Source: Candidatus Saccharibacteria bacterium CG2_30_41_52 (GTDB lineage Bacteria > Patescibacteriota > Saccharimonadia > Saccharimonadales > Saccharimonadaceae). From it: a stretch of DNA of 64,000 nucleotides. Location: assembly GCA_001873625.1 (NCBI GenBank), contig MNZN01000003.1:36833-100832 (forward strand), in the 5' to 3' direction. The notes beneath the pieces are model-generated. The model worked only from the letters and a program-made list of their open reading frames with translations. It ran no database searches and was not told where the DNA came from. The translations under genes were made by a program, and so were the position numbers. Position 1 is the stretch's first letter; each line of letters starts with the position of its first letter. This document shows positions 45,227-53,265 of this stretch, in pieces.

Positions 45227-45266
45227 ATTATATATTGCTTTAGCACTCAGTGTCAACGAGTGCTAG
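45227..45266 (-). promoter_or_regulatory. CIRCE operator and promoter of hrcA-grpE
   Basis: TTAGCACTC-N9-GAGTGCTAG is at 45240-45266. TTGACA (45256-45251) lies within it, and TATAAT (45232-45227) follows after 18 bp. Only 6 nt separate the -10 from the ATG, so the hrcA mRNA is probably leaderless. This implies autoregulation. Confidence 0.92.
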
Positions 45267-45282
45267 ATGGCTGTTTATTATT

Positions 45283-45310
45283 ACTACCTACTACCTACTA
45301 CCTACTACCT
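45283..45310. repeat. Heptamer tandem repeat (ACTACCT)x4
   Basis: Four exact ACTACCT units are followed by degenerate ones to 45320, in the divergent space between hrcA and the adenylate-kinase-like gene. Similar ACTACC motifs recur at 44483-44495 between hrcA and grpE. Copy number could vary by slipped-strand mispairing. Confidence 0.8.
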
Positions 45311-45342
45311 ACCAACTACCAAATAAGTTATACTTAAATTAA

Positions 45343-45957
45343 ATGCATGACGACAAAAAAATAAGCGCCATCAAACACTGGCTAGGGTCCGGATCGATTA
45401 ATATATTCGGTCGACCGTTTTCAGGCAAAGATGTTCAAGGCAAACGTCTAGCTGATTTATTGGGTGGTAAATTAATCGGTGGCGGTGAAATCTTGCGGCA
45501 CACACCATCAGACAACATCAAACAACATATTGATAACGGTCAGCTTATACCCAGTAATGATTACGCAAATATCGTCTTGCCATACCTAAGCCAAACTGAA
45601 TTATCATACAAGCCACTAATCCTGAGTGCAGTTGGGCGTTGGCATGGCGAAGAAACAGATGTTATTAATTCTTTAGAACAATCAAATCACCAATTAAAAG
45701 CCGTAATTTATCTGGATATATCAAACAACGATTCATATAATCGGTGGCTTGCCCTCAGGACGCATAATGACAGGCTAAATCGTCATGACGATACCGAAGA
45801 AGTCTTACAAACACGTTTTGATGAATTTCAAAAAAAGACAATGCCAGTCATAGATTACTACCGCGACAAAGGACTGTTGATTGAAATTGACGGCACCAGA
45901 ACTCGTGATGGAGTCAACGACGACATCATACAAGCCTTGTACGAACTATCTGTTTAG
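45343..45957 (+). CDS. Adenylate kinase-like nucleoside monophosphate kinase
   Basis: The 204-residue P-loop kinase has an altered P-loop, GRPFSGKD, in NIFGRPFSGKDVQGKRLADLLG (near residue 20). An NMP-binding region (about 35-75) and the Arg-containing LID-like segment LRTHNDRLNRHDDTEEVLQTRF follow. FDEFQKKTMPVIDYYRDKGLLIEIDG near the C-terminus is typical of Adk. The LID domain is short. The NMP substrate is not certain. TATACT lies 8 nt before the ATG. Confidence 0.82.
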   Translation: MHDDKKISAIKHWLGSGSINIFGRPFSGKDVQGKRLADLLGGKLIGGGEILRHTPSDNIKQHIDNGQLIPSNDYANIVLPYLSQTELSYKPLILSAVGRWHGEETDVINSLEQSNHQLKAVIYLDISNNDSYNRWLALRTHNDRLNRHDDTEEVLQTRFDEFQKKTMPVIDYYRDKGLLIEIDGTRTRDGVNDDIIQALYELSV

Positions 45958-47126
45958 ACTCTTCGAGCTTTTCTTGCCCCGTGATTCTTATATGATCCTA
46001 GACTGAATGCTCGGGTAAATATGTCACCACCCCAAAAACCTAGTGTTATTGCAACTGCAATTACATACAAAGGTACAGGAGTCTTAAGCCACTCTATCCC
46101 ATCTGTATTGCTAGTATTACCTGCAGGGGTTGCAACCTTGCCATTAACTTGGACTGACGATTGAACGACAGCACTTTCACCGGATTTATCCTTTATCAAA
46201 AAGTCGACGCGATATATACCAGGGAATGCATAACTAAAGTTTGATTTGTAATATCCGGGCTCGGTTATACTTAATAGCGTATTTTCGATACCATTGCCCC
46301 AGTTAATACTAATTGCATAAGGCGGCGTACCACCCCATACCAATATTCCTAATACCTGTTGTATGTTACTTCCAAACAATCGGGGAATACACACGACTGC
46401 AATACGAACATCGCCTCCAGATGACAAACTGCCAGCTCTATAATCTTCGCAACTCGATATAACTGATGCTACACCAGGAATAATCGACGGATTTACGGGC
46501 AAAATCGGTTGATCGATTGAATTGATTAGTGTTGTTGGGACAACTGGCTTTCCAGGTTTAGATTTGTGAACAGTAATCGTAACCGATGGAGTATCTGGTC
46601 CCGCCTGATTAATATTGTCATAATTTAACGCGCTCAATATATTCTTGCCTAGTTGTATCTGAATAGTTAGGTTGTATATCCCTGCCTCGGTACACACAGT
46701 TGACCCAGCTAATTGACCATTATCTTGAATAACGACAAAAGTACTCGGCTGACATGTTCCAGTCACAACCAATCTTTCTTTGTCTACAAATTTATCACCA
46801 TCAACAGGCGATGTTATCGTTGCACCAACCTCTGGCGGAGGACCATTAACTACAACTCCTACAGTCACAGATACTTCGGACGTAACAGCATACGTAACGC
46901 CATTGCTGATATACATAAAGAAACCGACGACTATCAAGATTCCGACAAGTGCCACATGTGACGTGTGTTTGAAATGAATGAGCTTACCTGTGTGTTTGTG
47001 ATTAACTAACCTAAAATAACGCAATCCAGGGCGTTTAGTGTGTACCAAGACTATGTTACTAACAGTGGCGCTAGGCCTCTTTTTAGCTCTTCTTATGGGA
47101 GTTATTTTTATTTTTTGAATTTTCAT
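45954..47126 (-). CDS. Membrane-anchored Ig/PKD-like surface protein
   Basis: The 390-residue protein has a strongly basic N-terminus of about 57 residues, a span (about 58-80), an Ig-like repeat (GATITSPVDGDKFVDKERLVVTGTCQPSTFVVI, about 100-180), a Pro-rich linker, a PKD-like domain (about 255-325), and a C-terminal span followed by a basic tail. The start overlaps the previous gene by 44 bp. The long basic cytoplasmic head is unusual. It is the last gene of a four-gene surface operon and could anchor or present its partners. Confidence 0.75.
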   Translation of the reverse strand: MKIQKIKITPIRRAKKRPSATVSNIVLVHTKRPGLRYFRLVNHKHTGKLIHFKHTSHVALVGILIVVGFFMYISNGVTYAVTSEVSVTVGVVVNGPPPEVGATITSPVDGDKFVDKERLVVTGTCQPSTFVVIQDNGQLAGSTVCTEAGIYNLTIQIQLGKNILSALNYDNINQAGPDTPSVTITVHKSKPGKPVVPTTLINSIDQPILPVNPSIIPGVASVISSCEDYRAGSLSSGGDVRIAVVCIPRLFGSNIQQVLGILVWGGTPPYAISINWGNGIENTLLSITEPGYYKSNFSYAFPGIYRVDFLIKDKSGESAVVQSSVQVNGKVATPAGNTSNTDGIEWLKTPVPLYVIAVAITLGFWGGDIFTRAFSLGSYKNHGARKARRV

Positions 47127-48117
47127 TTTTGTGGTTTTCGATTATGCGCCTATTATACACTTTTAGCATGCGCTTGAGAATAAACATAATCGTTGCAATG
47201 GCCAATAATGCAGCTAGAATAATTTTGTAAGGTATTACCCAAAAGGTAATTGTATTTGTTATGGCTTGGCCTGTGGTTCCATAACCCATAGCAAGATCGG
47301 CTGTATACATACCAAACATCCATGATTTATCTAATTTAACGTCAAACCTCCTGATACTATTTGGCAGGACACTCGATGGAGGAATTGTATCATTTACAGA
47401 TACGCTGCTTACTACATTACCAAATATGTCCTTAACTTCAATATTGCCTGTTGGCTTTACGTGAACATTACCGACATTTTGAATACGTACCGCGAAGTTA
47501 ATCGGACTAGTTTCAAAAAATGAGCTCTGATCTCCATTATTATTAGACGTAAAGAATGATGCCAAATTGGCCTTCTCTGTAATATCTCCATCAACCCTGA
47601 TTAATAACAAAGTACCTGCGCTAGCAGTGACGCCAACACCTGTGTTATCAACATTAGGCGTACTGCCAGAAAAGCGCACAACACCGTAGTGTCCGCCAGC
47701 CTCTGCATTATTTGGTATCGTAACTGTTACGTCGACGTTCTTTTCTTTATGTGATCCCAGAGTAAAACCTGATTCAATCGAAACCCATGTCTTGATTGAT
47801 GCCGTATCGGGTAAATTGCCATCATCAATTATTCTAGGTGTACCAGTTTCATTAGCGGAAGCAAAATCTGCGATTGATGTAGAGTAATTTAAATCACTAC
47901 TGGTAACGTTCAAAGCCTTAAGATTAATTATGTAAGTTTTTCCGCGAGTTGCATTTAATTCAACCTTTGCTGGGCTTATCTGAACACCCTGTGCAGCCGT
48001 ATCTTCAGCATGGACACTTACAACCAATGGACCAGTTATAACCGCCATTAGTGATAATAATGCTGAAGTTAGCGCTATCCTTGACAGCCTGATGTACATA
48101 ATCATACCTCTCCTCAT
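47083..48117 (-). CDS. DUF916-like (WxL-interacting) membrane protein
   Basis: The 344-residue protein has a signal peptide (about 10-37) and a DUF916-like beta domain with VQISPAKVELNATRGKTYIINLKALNVTSSDLNY and VTIPNNAEAGGHYGVVRFSG. A second beta domain (about 195-290) is followed by a C-terminal span and a basic Lys/Asn-rich tail. DUF916 proteins bind peptidoglycan and hold WxL surface proteins in Firmicutes. The start could be 48117 (TAATG with the previous gene) or 48105. Confidence 0.78.
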   Translation of the reverse strand: MRRGMIMYIRLSRIALTSALLSLMAVITGPLVVSVHAEDTAAQGVQISPAKVELNATRGKTYIINLKALNVTSSDLNYSTSIADFASANETGTPRIIDDGNLPDTASIKTWVSIESGFTLGSHKEKNVDVTVTIPNNAEAGGHYGVVRFSGSTPNVDNTGVGVTASAGTLLLIRVDGDITEKANLASFFTSNNNGDQSSFFETSPINFAVRIQNVGNVHVKPTGNIEVKDIFGNVVSSVSVNDTIPPSSVLPNSIRRFDVKLDKSWMFGMYTADLAMGYGTTGQAITNTITFWVIPYKIILAALLAIATIMFILKRMLKVYNRRIIENHKNENSKNKNNSHKKS

Positions 48118-49190
48118 TAATAGTTAGCCGTTGCGTTATATGTCAATATTGTATTATACACGCCCGCAGGTGTCATGCCATCAATATTTGCAATATACCC
48201 GATCGTAAAAGCATTGGCGTTTGTTGGACCACTGCTTGAAGCAATTGTATTACCGCTTGCAAATCTAAAATTATTGTCTATGCCGTAATTAGTCGTTGGT
48301 GCGCCAATGCCCGTACCAGAAACTGCGGCACCAACAACCGGCGCAGTGTTATTACTAGCAAGATTTAAACCAAATTGTTTTAATCCAATAGTTGAACCTC
48401 CACCACTAGATAATGCTGTTATCGTATTTGATCCAGATGTCAAAGTTGTTCCATTGACAGTAATAGTGTACCCGGAACTACCATTAGTTGAAGCTGCCAT
48501 AACCGAAGTTCCTGTCGCCGTAGAAGTCGTTGAACCATAACCTAGATCAACGAAATTTCCCGATATCGTAGCACAGTCTTGACCAGCTATTGACGTACCA
48601 GCACAAAATGTCAAAGTTTCATCAACTGTCAATGATACCTGGACTTGAGTTGATGTACTTAATGCAATTGAACCAGTATCAATTGCACTAGACCAGTTAG
48701 AATTTGAATATGTAGTAATAATGCCATAAAATGTCGCATTTGTTGCTGTTTGATTGTGAACACCATTCCAAGCAACCGTTACAGCACCCGAGGGGTTTGT
48801 TGAATTTGATGCATTCACAATTCTAAGCGACCCAGTTGAACTAGTGTCTACAGACCAGCCAGATGCTGAACCCAAACCACTAGGCTGACTAGCTAGCGAT
48901 GTACTTGCAGACGAAAAACCAACTGGCGTCGAAGCACAACTGTCCGATAAAGAATTACAAAGCTGAATCTGAAGTGATTTTACTGGCGTACCGTTGGTCG
49001 GCAAAGCAGACGTCACTAGAGTATAAGTAACACCAGCAGCACCACCTGCTGAAGTCGACATGGTGATTGATCTGCCAGAAATTTGAACAGCCCCAGCACG
49101 GACGGCGCTGATTAGTGGCATAGTGGCGATTATAATCGCAACCATGACCGTCTTAACCAACGCTATCTGATATTGGGGCTGTGTTTTCAT
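48117..49190 (-). CDS. Secreted WxL-like surface protein, paralogue 1
   Basis: The 357-residue protein has a signal peptide (about 1-32), then Ser/Thr/Gly-rich beta strands. N-terminal and C-terminal halves are joined by VSLTVDETLTFCAGTSI. The C-terminus (TIGYIANIDGMTPAGVYNTILTYNATANY) matches the end of the neighbouring 335-residue protein and resembles the WxL-type closing strand. It is probably a non-covalently attached surface protein held by the DUF916-like partner encoded next. Confidence 0.75.
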   Translation of the reverse strand: MKTQPQYQIALVKTVMVAIIIATMPLISAVRAGAVQISGRSITMSTSAGGAAGVTYTLVTSALPTNGTPVKSLQIQLCNSLSDSCASTPVGFSSASTSLASQPSGLGSASGWSVDTSSTGSLRIVNASNSTNPSGAVTVAWNGVHNQTATNATFYGIITTYSNSNWSSAIDTGSIALSTSTQVQVSLTVDETLTFCAGTSIAGQDCATISGNFVDLGYGSTTSTATGTSVMAASTNGSSGYTITVNGTTLTSGSNTITALSSGGGSTIGLKQFGLNLASNNTAPVVGAAVSGTGIGAPTTNYGIDNNFRFASGNTIASSSGPTNANAFTIGYIANIDGMTPAGVYNTILTYNATANY

Positions 49191-49215
49191 ATTTATTTAG
49201 ATGTAAAATTGTAAA

Positions 49216-50223
49216 CTAGAATGTTGCTGTTGCTACGTAGTTAGCGGTTGCTGTATATGCACCAGGAGCTTGCGTTGCAGGAATATTTGCAATGTAGCTA
49301 ACCGTATAAGTATCACTTGTGTTAGTACCAGTTGCCAAAGGTGTATTACCAGTACCTACAACAAATGTGAAACTGTTAGCGGTATTGTAATCACTAGCAA
49401 TAGTGCCAGACCCAGTTTTAGCAGAGCCTACAGAAGGAGCTGAGTTAGACATAAGGTTTATTCCGAATTGTGCGCCACCAGTAGCCGCAGCTGTCTTAGT
49501 AGCCAAAGCGGCAATTGAATTACTACCTGATGTCAAGGTTGTACCGCTATAACCAATCGAGTAACCGGTACCATTAGTAGCGATAGCCAGTGTTGAAGTA
49601 CCTGTGCCAGTAGTACTTGATGTTAAACTTGGAGTCATCGCTACAGATGTGCTGCCGACAGTAAATGTCAGACTTTCATCAACGTTAGCCGTTACTGTTA
49701 CGTTAGCTGCAGTCGCAGTTGCAACAGTACCAGCATCAATTGATCCAGTATAACTAATTGTACCCCATGTGGTTATCCTCATATAAAATACTTCAGGAGC
49801 CGTTGGGTTAGTCACGTTAGAAAAATTAAGAGTTGCAACGCCTGGTGTCGTTGAAGTCGAGCCAGTATTGTTAGCGGCTAATTTTGCAGAGTTTGAAGCA
49901 TCAACTACCCATGTGCCACCTGCACTTAGGCCAGTAGAACCAGACAAAGTCGATCCAGTTGCGCTGAAGCCTGTCGGCGTTGTACAGGTACCGCTTGCAG
50001 TAGTACAAGCCTCGATTGTGACGCCTTTGATAGTTGTGCTTGATACTGTAGTAAATGTAAAGTTATAAGTAGTAGTTGCCGCAGCTGAGTTACCAATAAC
50101 AACACTTCGAGTTGTAAGTTGCGCTGCAGAAGTGACTGCTGGGAATGAAGCCAACATTGTGACTGCCCCAACAATAGCGTAAGCTACTTGCCTTGTGATT
50201 AATTTAATATTTGTTTTTTTCAT
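49216..50223 (-). CDS. Secreted WxL-like surface protein, paralogue 2
   Basis: The 335-residue protein has a signal peptide ending near TSAAQL. It shares with the downstream protein the order TTRSV.., VTANVDESLTFTVGS, TNGTGYSIGYSGTTLTSGSNSI.. and the ending YIANIPATQAPGAYTATANYVATATF. AAAGGATAA lies 4 nt before the ATG, and a TATTAT -10 lies upstream, so as first gene it has the best expression signals of the operon. This and its strand-rich, Thr-rich composition suggest an abundant surface-layer-like protein. Confidence 0.78.
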   Translation of the reverse strand: MKKTNIKLITRQVAYAIVGAVTMLASFPAVTSAAQLTTRSVVIGNSAAATTTYNFTFTTVSSTTIKGVTIEACTTASGTCTTPTGFSATGSTLSGSTGLSAGGTWVVDASNSAKLAANNTGSTSTTPGVATLNFSNVTNPTAPEVFYMRITTWGTISYTGSIDAGTVATATAANVTVTANVDESLTFTVGSTSVAMTPSLTSSTTGTGTSTLAIATNGTGYSIGYSGTTLTSGSNSIAALATKTAAATGGAQFGINLMSNSAPSVGSAKTGSGTIASDYNTANSFTFVVGTGNTPLATGTNTSDTYTVSYIANIPATQAPGAYTATANYVATATF

Positions 50224-50317
50224 ATCGTTATCCTTTTTCTGATTAATATACTAATATTACTGACAATATAATACCATAAGCATATAAAAAACAATAACTT
50301 TTTATGCTTCTAATCTA

Positions 50318-51760
50318 GTGCCCGGGGATACAAATGGAAAGAATGATATTTTTGTTTTTGATCGCCAAACAAACGAGATTGTAAGGGCCAGTGTTACATC
50401 TAATGGGTCCCAAGGTAATGATACTTCTGCCTACCCTGCTTTTAGCCCCGATGGTAGCTATATAATTTTTAAATCACTTGCTTCCAATCTAGTAGCATCA
50501 GATACTAACGGGCTTTACGATATTTTTATTCATAATCTACATAACGGCGATACTTCTAGAGTAAATGTCTCATCCGATAGTACACAAGCAAACTCCAATT
50601 CTGGCGATTTCGGCTATTACGCTATTAGTGCAGATGGGATATATTCCGTTTTTAATTCAACGGCATCAAACCTAGTACCAGGAGACACGAATGGGTGGGC
50701 TGACTGTTTTGTTCATAATAATGTTACCGGCCTGACGGCAAGAATTAATATCTCCAGCCAAGCCGAAGGACTTGTAGGTGTGTCGTGTCAAGCCATCAGT
50801 GCAGATGGGTCACTTATAACTTTCGTATCATCTATGGACAATATCGTTACTGGAGACACGAATAACAAATCGGATGTTTTTACTACGAACAACCCCCTAG
50901 CCACCCCCGGCTCCAATCAAACCATTCCCTTCAACACCACCATCAACCTCGACGGCAGCGCCAGCAGCGATCCAAATGAAAACACCCCATTAAGTTACGC
51001 TTGGTCGTTCAATTCAGTTCCCGAAGGTAGCACCGCTACGATAGACGGCTCGGATACAGCTTATCCATCATTTATTACCGACAAGATTGGTGATTATGTC
51101 ATATCACTGACCGTCACGGATAGTAAAGGGCTAGCTAGCCAACCAGTGACGACTACAATTACAGCTGTCAACGTAGCTCCAGTGGCTTCGGCCGGTACCA
51201 ATCAGTCGGCCTTTACTGGCAATACCGTCAATCTAAGCGGCGACCAAAGCTCGGATGCCAACGGAGATGTTGTTAGCTACCACTGGAGCCTGACATCAGT
51301 TCCTGAAGGCAGCCAAACTACACTAACATCGACTAACAATATGACAACCGGTTTCGTACCCGACAAAGCTGGTCAATATACCGCCAGCCTGGTCGTTAAT
51401 GACGGTTTAGTCGACAGCGAAGTCAGCACGGTTAATATTGCAGTCACCACTTACCAAGCAGCGGCCACTGAACAACTAGGCACCTTGGATACGTCAATTA
51501 CTTCCATACCAACAACAACATTTAATAGTATTAATAGCCAGAACGCCTTAACCAACAAGATTAACGCTGCCCTGGCCAGCCTCGACAATGGCAACTATGC
51601 CGACGCCCTAACCAAGCTACAAAGCGACATCCTGGGCAAAACCGATGGTTGTGCCGTATCCGGTGCACCAGACAAAAATGACTGGATTACAACTTGTGAC
51701 GCGCAAAACCAAATTTATCCTATGATTATTGAAATTATTGGATACCTGAGACACCTATAA
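50318..51760 (+). pseudogene. 5'-truncated beta-propeller/PKD surface protein gene
   Basis: The frame starts abruptly inside a repeat: the codons before the GTG at 50318 read ASNL and continue VPGDTNG, the unit seen inside the full-length paralogue at 60759-62567. A stop lies in frame at 50285. No signal peptide, promoter or ribosome binding site precedes it. It contains about three WD40-like (PD40) repeats, two PKD domains (about residues 195-290 and 290-375) and a C-terminal helical part with cysteines. An inverted repeat (50278-50309) sits at the break. It may be a remnant or a donor cassette for recombination. Expression from the GTG is possible, but the product would stay cytosolic. Confidence 0.65.
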
Positions 51761-51767
51761 AACGAAA

Positions 51768-51776
51768 TGCTATAAT
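51768..51776 (+). promoter_or_regulatory. Extended -10 promoter before the 191-residue secreted protein gene
   Basis: TGCTATAAT lies 9 nt before the ATG at 51786. It is the fourth occurrence of the same 9-mer before a plus-strand gene in this window. Confidence 0.55.
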
Positions 51777-51785
51777 AGCGTTAGC

Positions 51786-52361
51786 ATGAAGAAGAAATTG
51801 ACAGTTGTTTCCCTACTAGCTCTTATTAATGTACTGGCATTGTCGGCTGTTAGCTATGCTCAACCATACGGCGTTGGTCTTTACAGCGAAAACGTCCCAT
51901 ATGGTAGCGAGACATCGCTTACGATTTCGACTGATGCTGTTGGGGGTAATGTCGCCATACCGACAATCACACCTATTGACGGCGGGGCACTTGGTACTGC
52001 AACCAATATCGTCACGGTCACCTCAACTGACGTTATGGGATACAAGCTTTACATTGGTGCCGCTACTAGCACAAGTATGGACAACCTTGGCACACCATTG
52101 CTCACTTCAGCTAATGCATACAGCAATCCTGCAACAAATCCATTAGAGGATGTCAACCGATGGGGATATAATGTCGATGGATCGATTGTAAACTTCTGCG
52201 GTATGCCCTTGGATAGTAGTCGCCAACTTATTAAAACCGTTACCACCCCAATAAGTGGCGACAATACAACCATCACATACGGAATGAAGATTGACATGGC
52301 TAAACCCGCTGGAAACTACTCTGTAGGCGTAGTCTACACGGCCGTTCCTCAAACTAATTAA
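51786..52361 (+). CDS. Secreted WxL-like surface protein, 191 aa
   Basis: A signal peptide (about 1-25, SAVSYAQPYG) is followed by a beta-rich domain with SLTISTDAVGGNVAIPTITP, VTSTDVMGYKLYIGAATSTSMDNL and the ending MAKPAGNYSVGVVYTAVPQTN. The final strand pattern matches the two larger surface paralogues. It faces a second DUF916-like gene (52365-53261) in convergent orientation, repeating the pairing of such proteins with DUF916 partners. Confidence 0.75.
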   Translation: MKKKLTVVSLLALINVLALSAVSYAQPYGVGLYSENVPYGSETSLTISTDAVGGNVAIPTITPIDGGALGTATNIVTVTSTDVMGYKLYIGAATSTSMDNLGTPLLTSANAYSNPATNPLEDVNRWGYNVDGSIVNFCGMPLDSSRQLIKTVTTPISGDNTTITYGMKIDMAKPAGNYSVGVVYTAVPQTN

Positions 52362-52364
52362 TAT

Positions 52365-53261
52365 CTATTTCTTGAATAGTCTACGCCACGGTGCCAAGAA
52401 CAAGGCAGTAATAATGGCGACAGCGACGACAGTCGCAAGTGGTGGCATATATAACATATAGCGCGTTTCAGTAACTGCAGGTGTATCCCCTAAACCAATC
52501 GAATAAACAATTTTATATACACCCGGCCACTGCGGCAATGGTAATGTATCAGATACTAGTCTGACCGTGCCCGGCAATATCAAGGCACTACCTTGACTGC
52601 TGGCGACTTCTGAACCAAATAAATTATTGATTTTAACTTCATAATTACTACGATAATGTGTTATGCCAGCATTTTGCAGAGCCACACTCCAAATAGTTTT
52701 ACCACTTACTAACCACGGTGAAGTCAATGATATAACATGCCCTGCCTGAGTTGTATCACCAAGCACATCACTGGCTACTGTAATATACAAAAGTGAAGCG
52801 ACGCGTTGTTGCGAATTAGCACCACCGTCCAGATTGCCAACACTAGTGCTGGCGAACAAACTAATATATAAACCGCCTGGCCCGGCAGTCATTGGAACAC
52901 CGACTGTATAGGCTATTTTTTTACTCTCACCTGCTTTCAAATTAACACCAGAAGGATTAAAAGTTACCCACTTGGTCACGTTTGAGTCCGCGGTAAACAC
53001 ATAATCATATTGCTGGTTAATTACGCTAAATTCTTCCGCGGCCATATCCACCACCATCGGCTTGTCGGTTGAATTAGTCACAGTTAATTTACCATCAAGT
53101 GACGTTCCTGGTGTGATATTCATTTCTCGTCGTAATGGCGATAAAGTCAATCCTTTTGATTGTAACGACGCAGAGTCTATGGCAAAAACTTTTTGAGTTG
53201 GAAAAGCGAGAATCGAGATAACGGATAAAACAGCTATTGTAAAAATTATACGTATTTTCAT
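52365..53261 (-). CDS. DUF916-like (WxL-interacting) protein, second copy
   Basis: The start is the ATG at 53261 (MKIRIIFTIAVLSVISILAFP, a signal peptide), 4 nt after the giant gene's stop. The 298-residue protein has a beta domain (GLTLSPLRREMNITPGTSLDGKLTVTNSTDKPMVVDMAAEEF and KIAYTVGVPMTAGPGGLYISLFAS), a second domain ending WPGVYKIVYSIGLGDTP, a C-terminal span and a short basic tail. It is probably the cell-wall holder for the giant protein or for the 191-residue protein. Confidence 0.78.
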   Translation of the reverse strand: MKIRIIFTIAVLSVISILAFPTQKVFAIDSASLQSKGLTLSPLRREMNITPGTSLDGKLTVTNSTDKPMVVDMAAEEFSVINQQYDYVFTADSNVTKWVTFNPSGVNLKAGESKKIAYTVGVPMTAGPGGLYISLFASTSVGNLDGGANSQQRVASLLYITVASDVLGDTTQAGHVISLTSPWLVSGKTIWSVALQNAGITHYRSNYEVKINNLFGSEVASSQGSALILPGTVRLVSDTLPLPQWPGVYKIVYSIGLGDTPAVTETRYMLYMPPLATVVAVAIITALFLAPWRRLFKK

Positions 53262-53265
53262 TGCT

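Noticed and set aside
45275..45320. ACTACCT units considered as a CRISPR or origin iteron set
   Set aside because: Units are 7 bp and directly abutting, with no unique spacers and no dnaA, parA or cas gene nearby.
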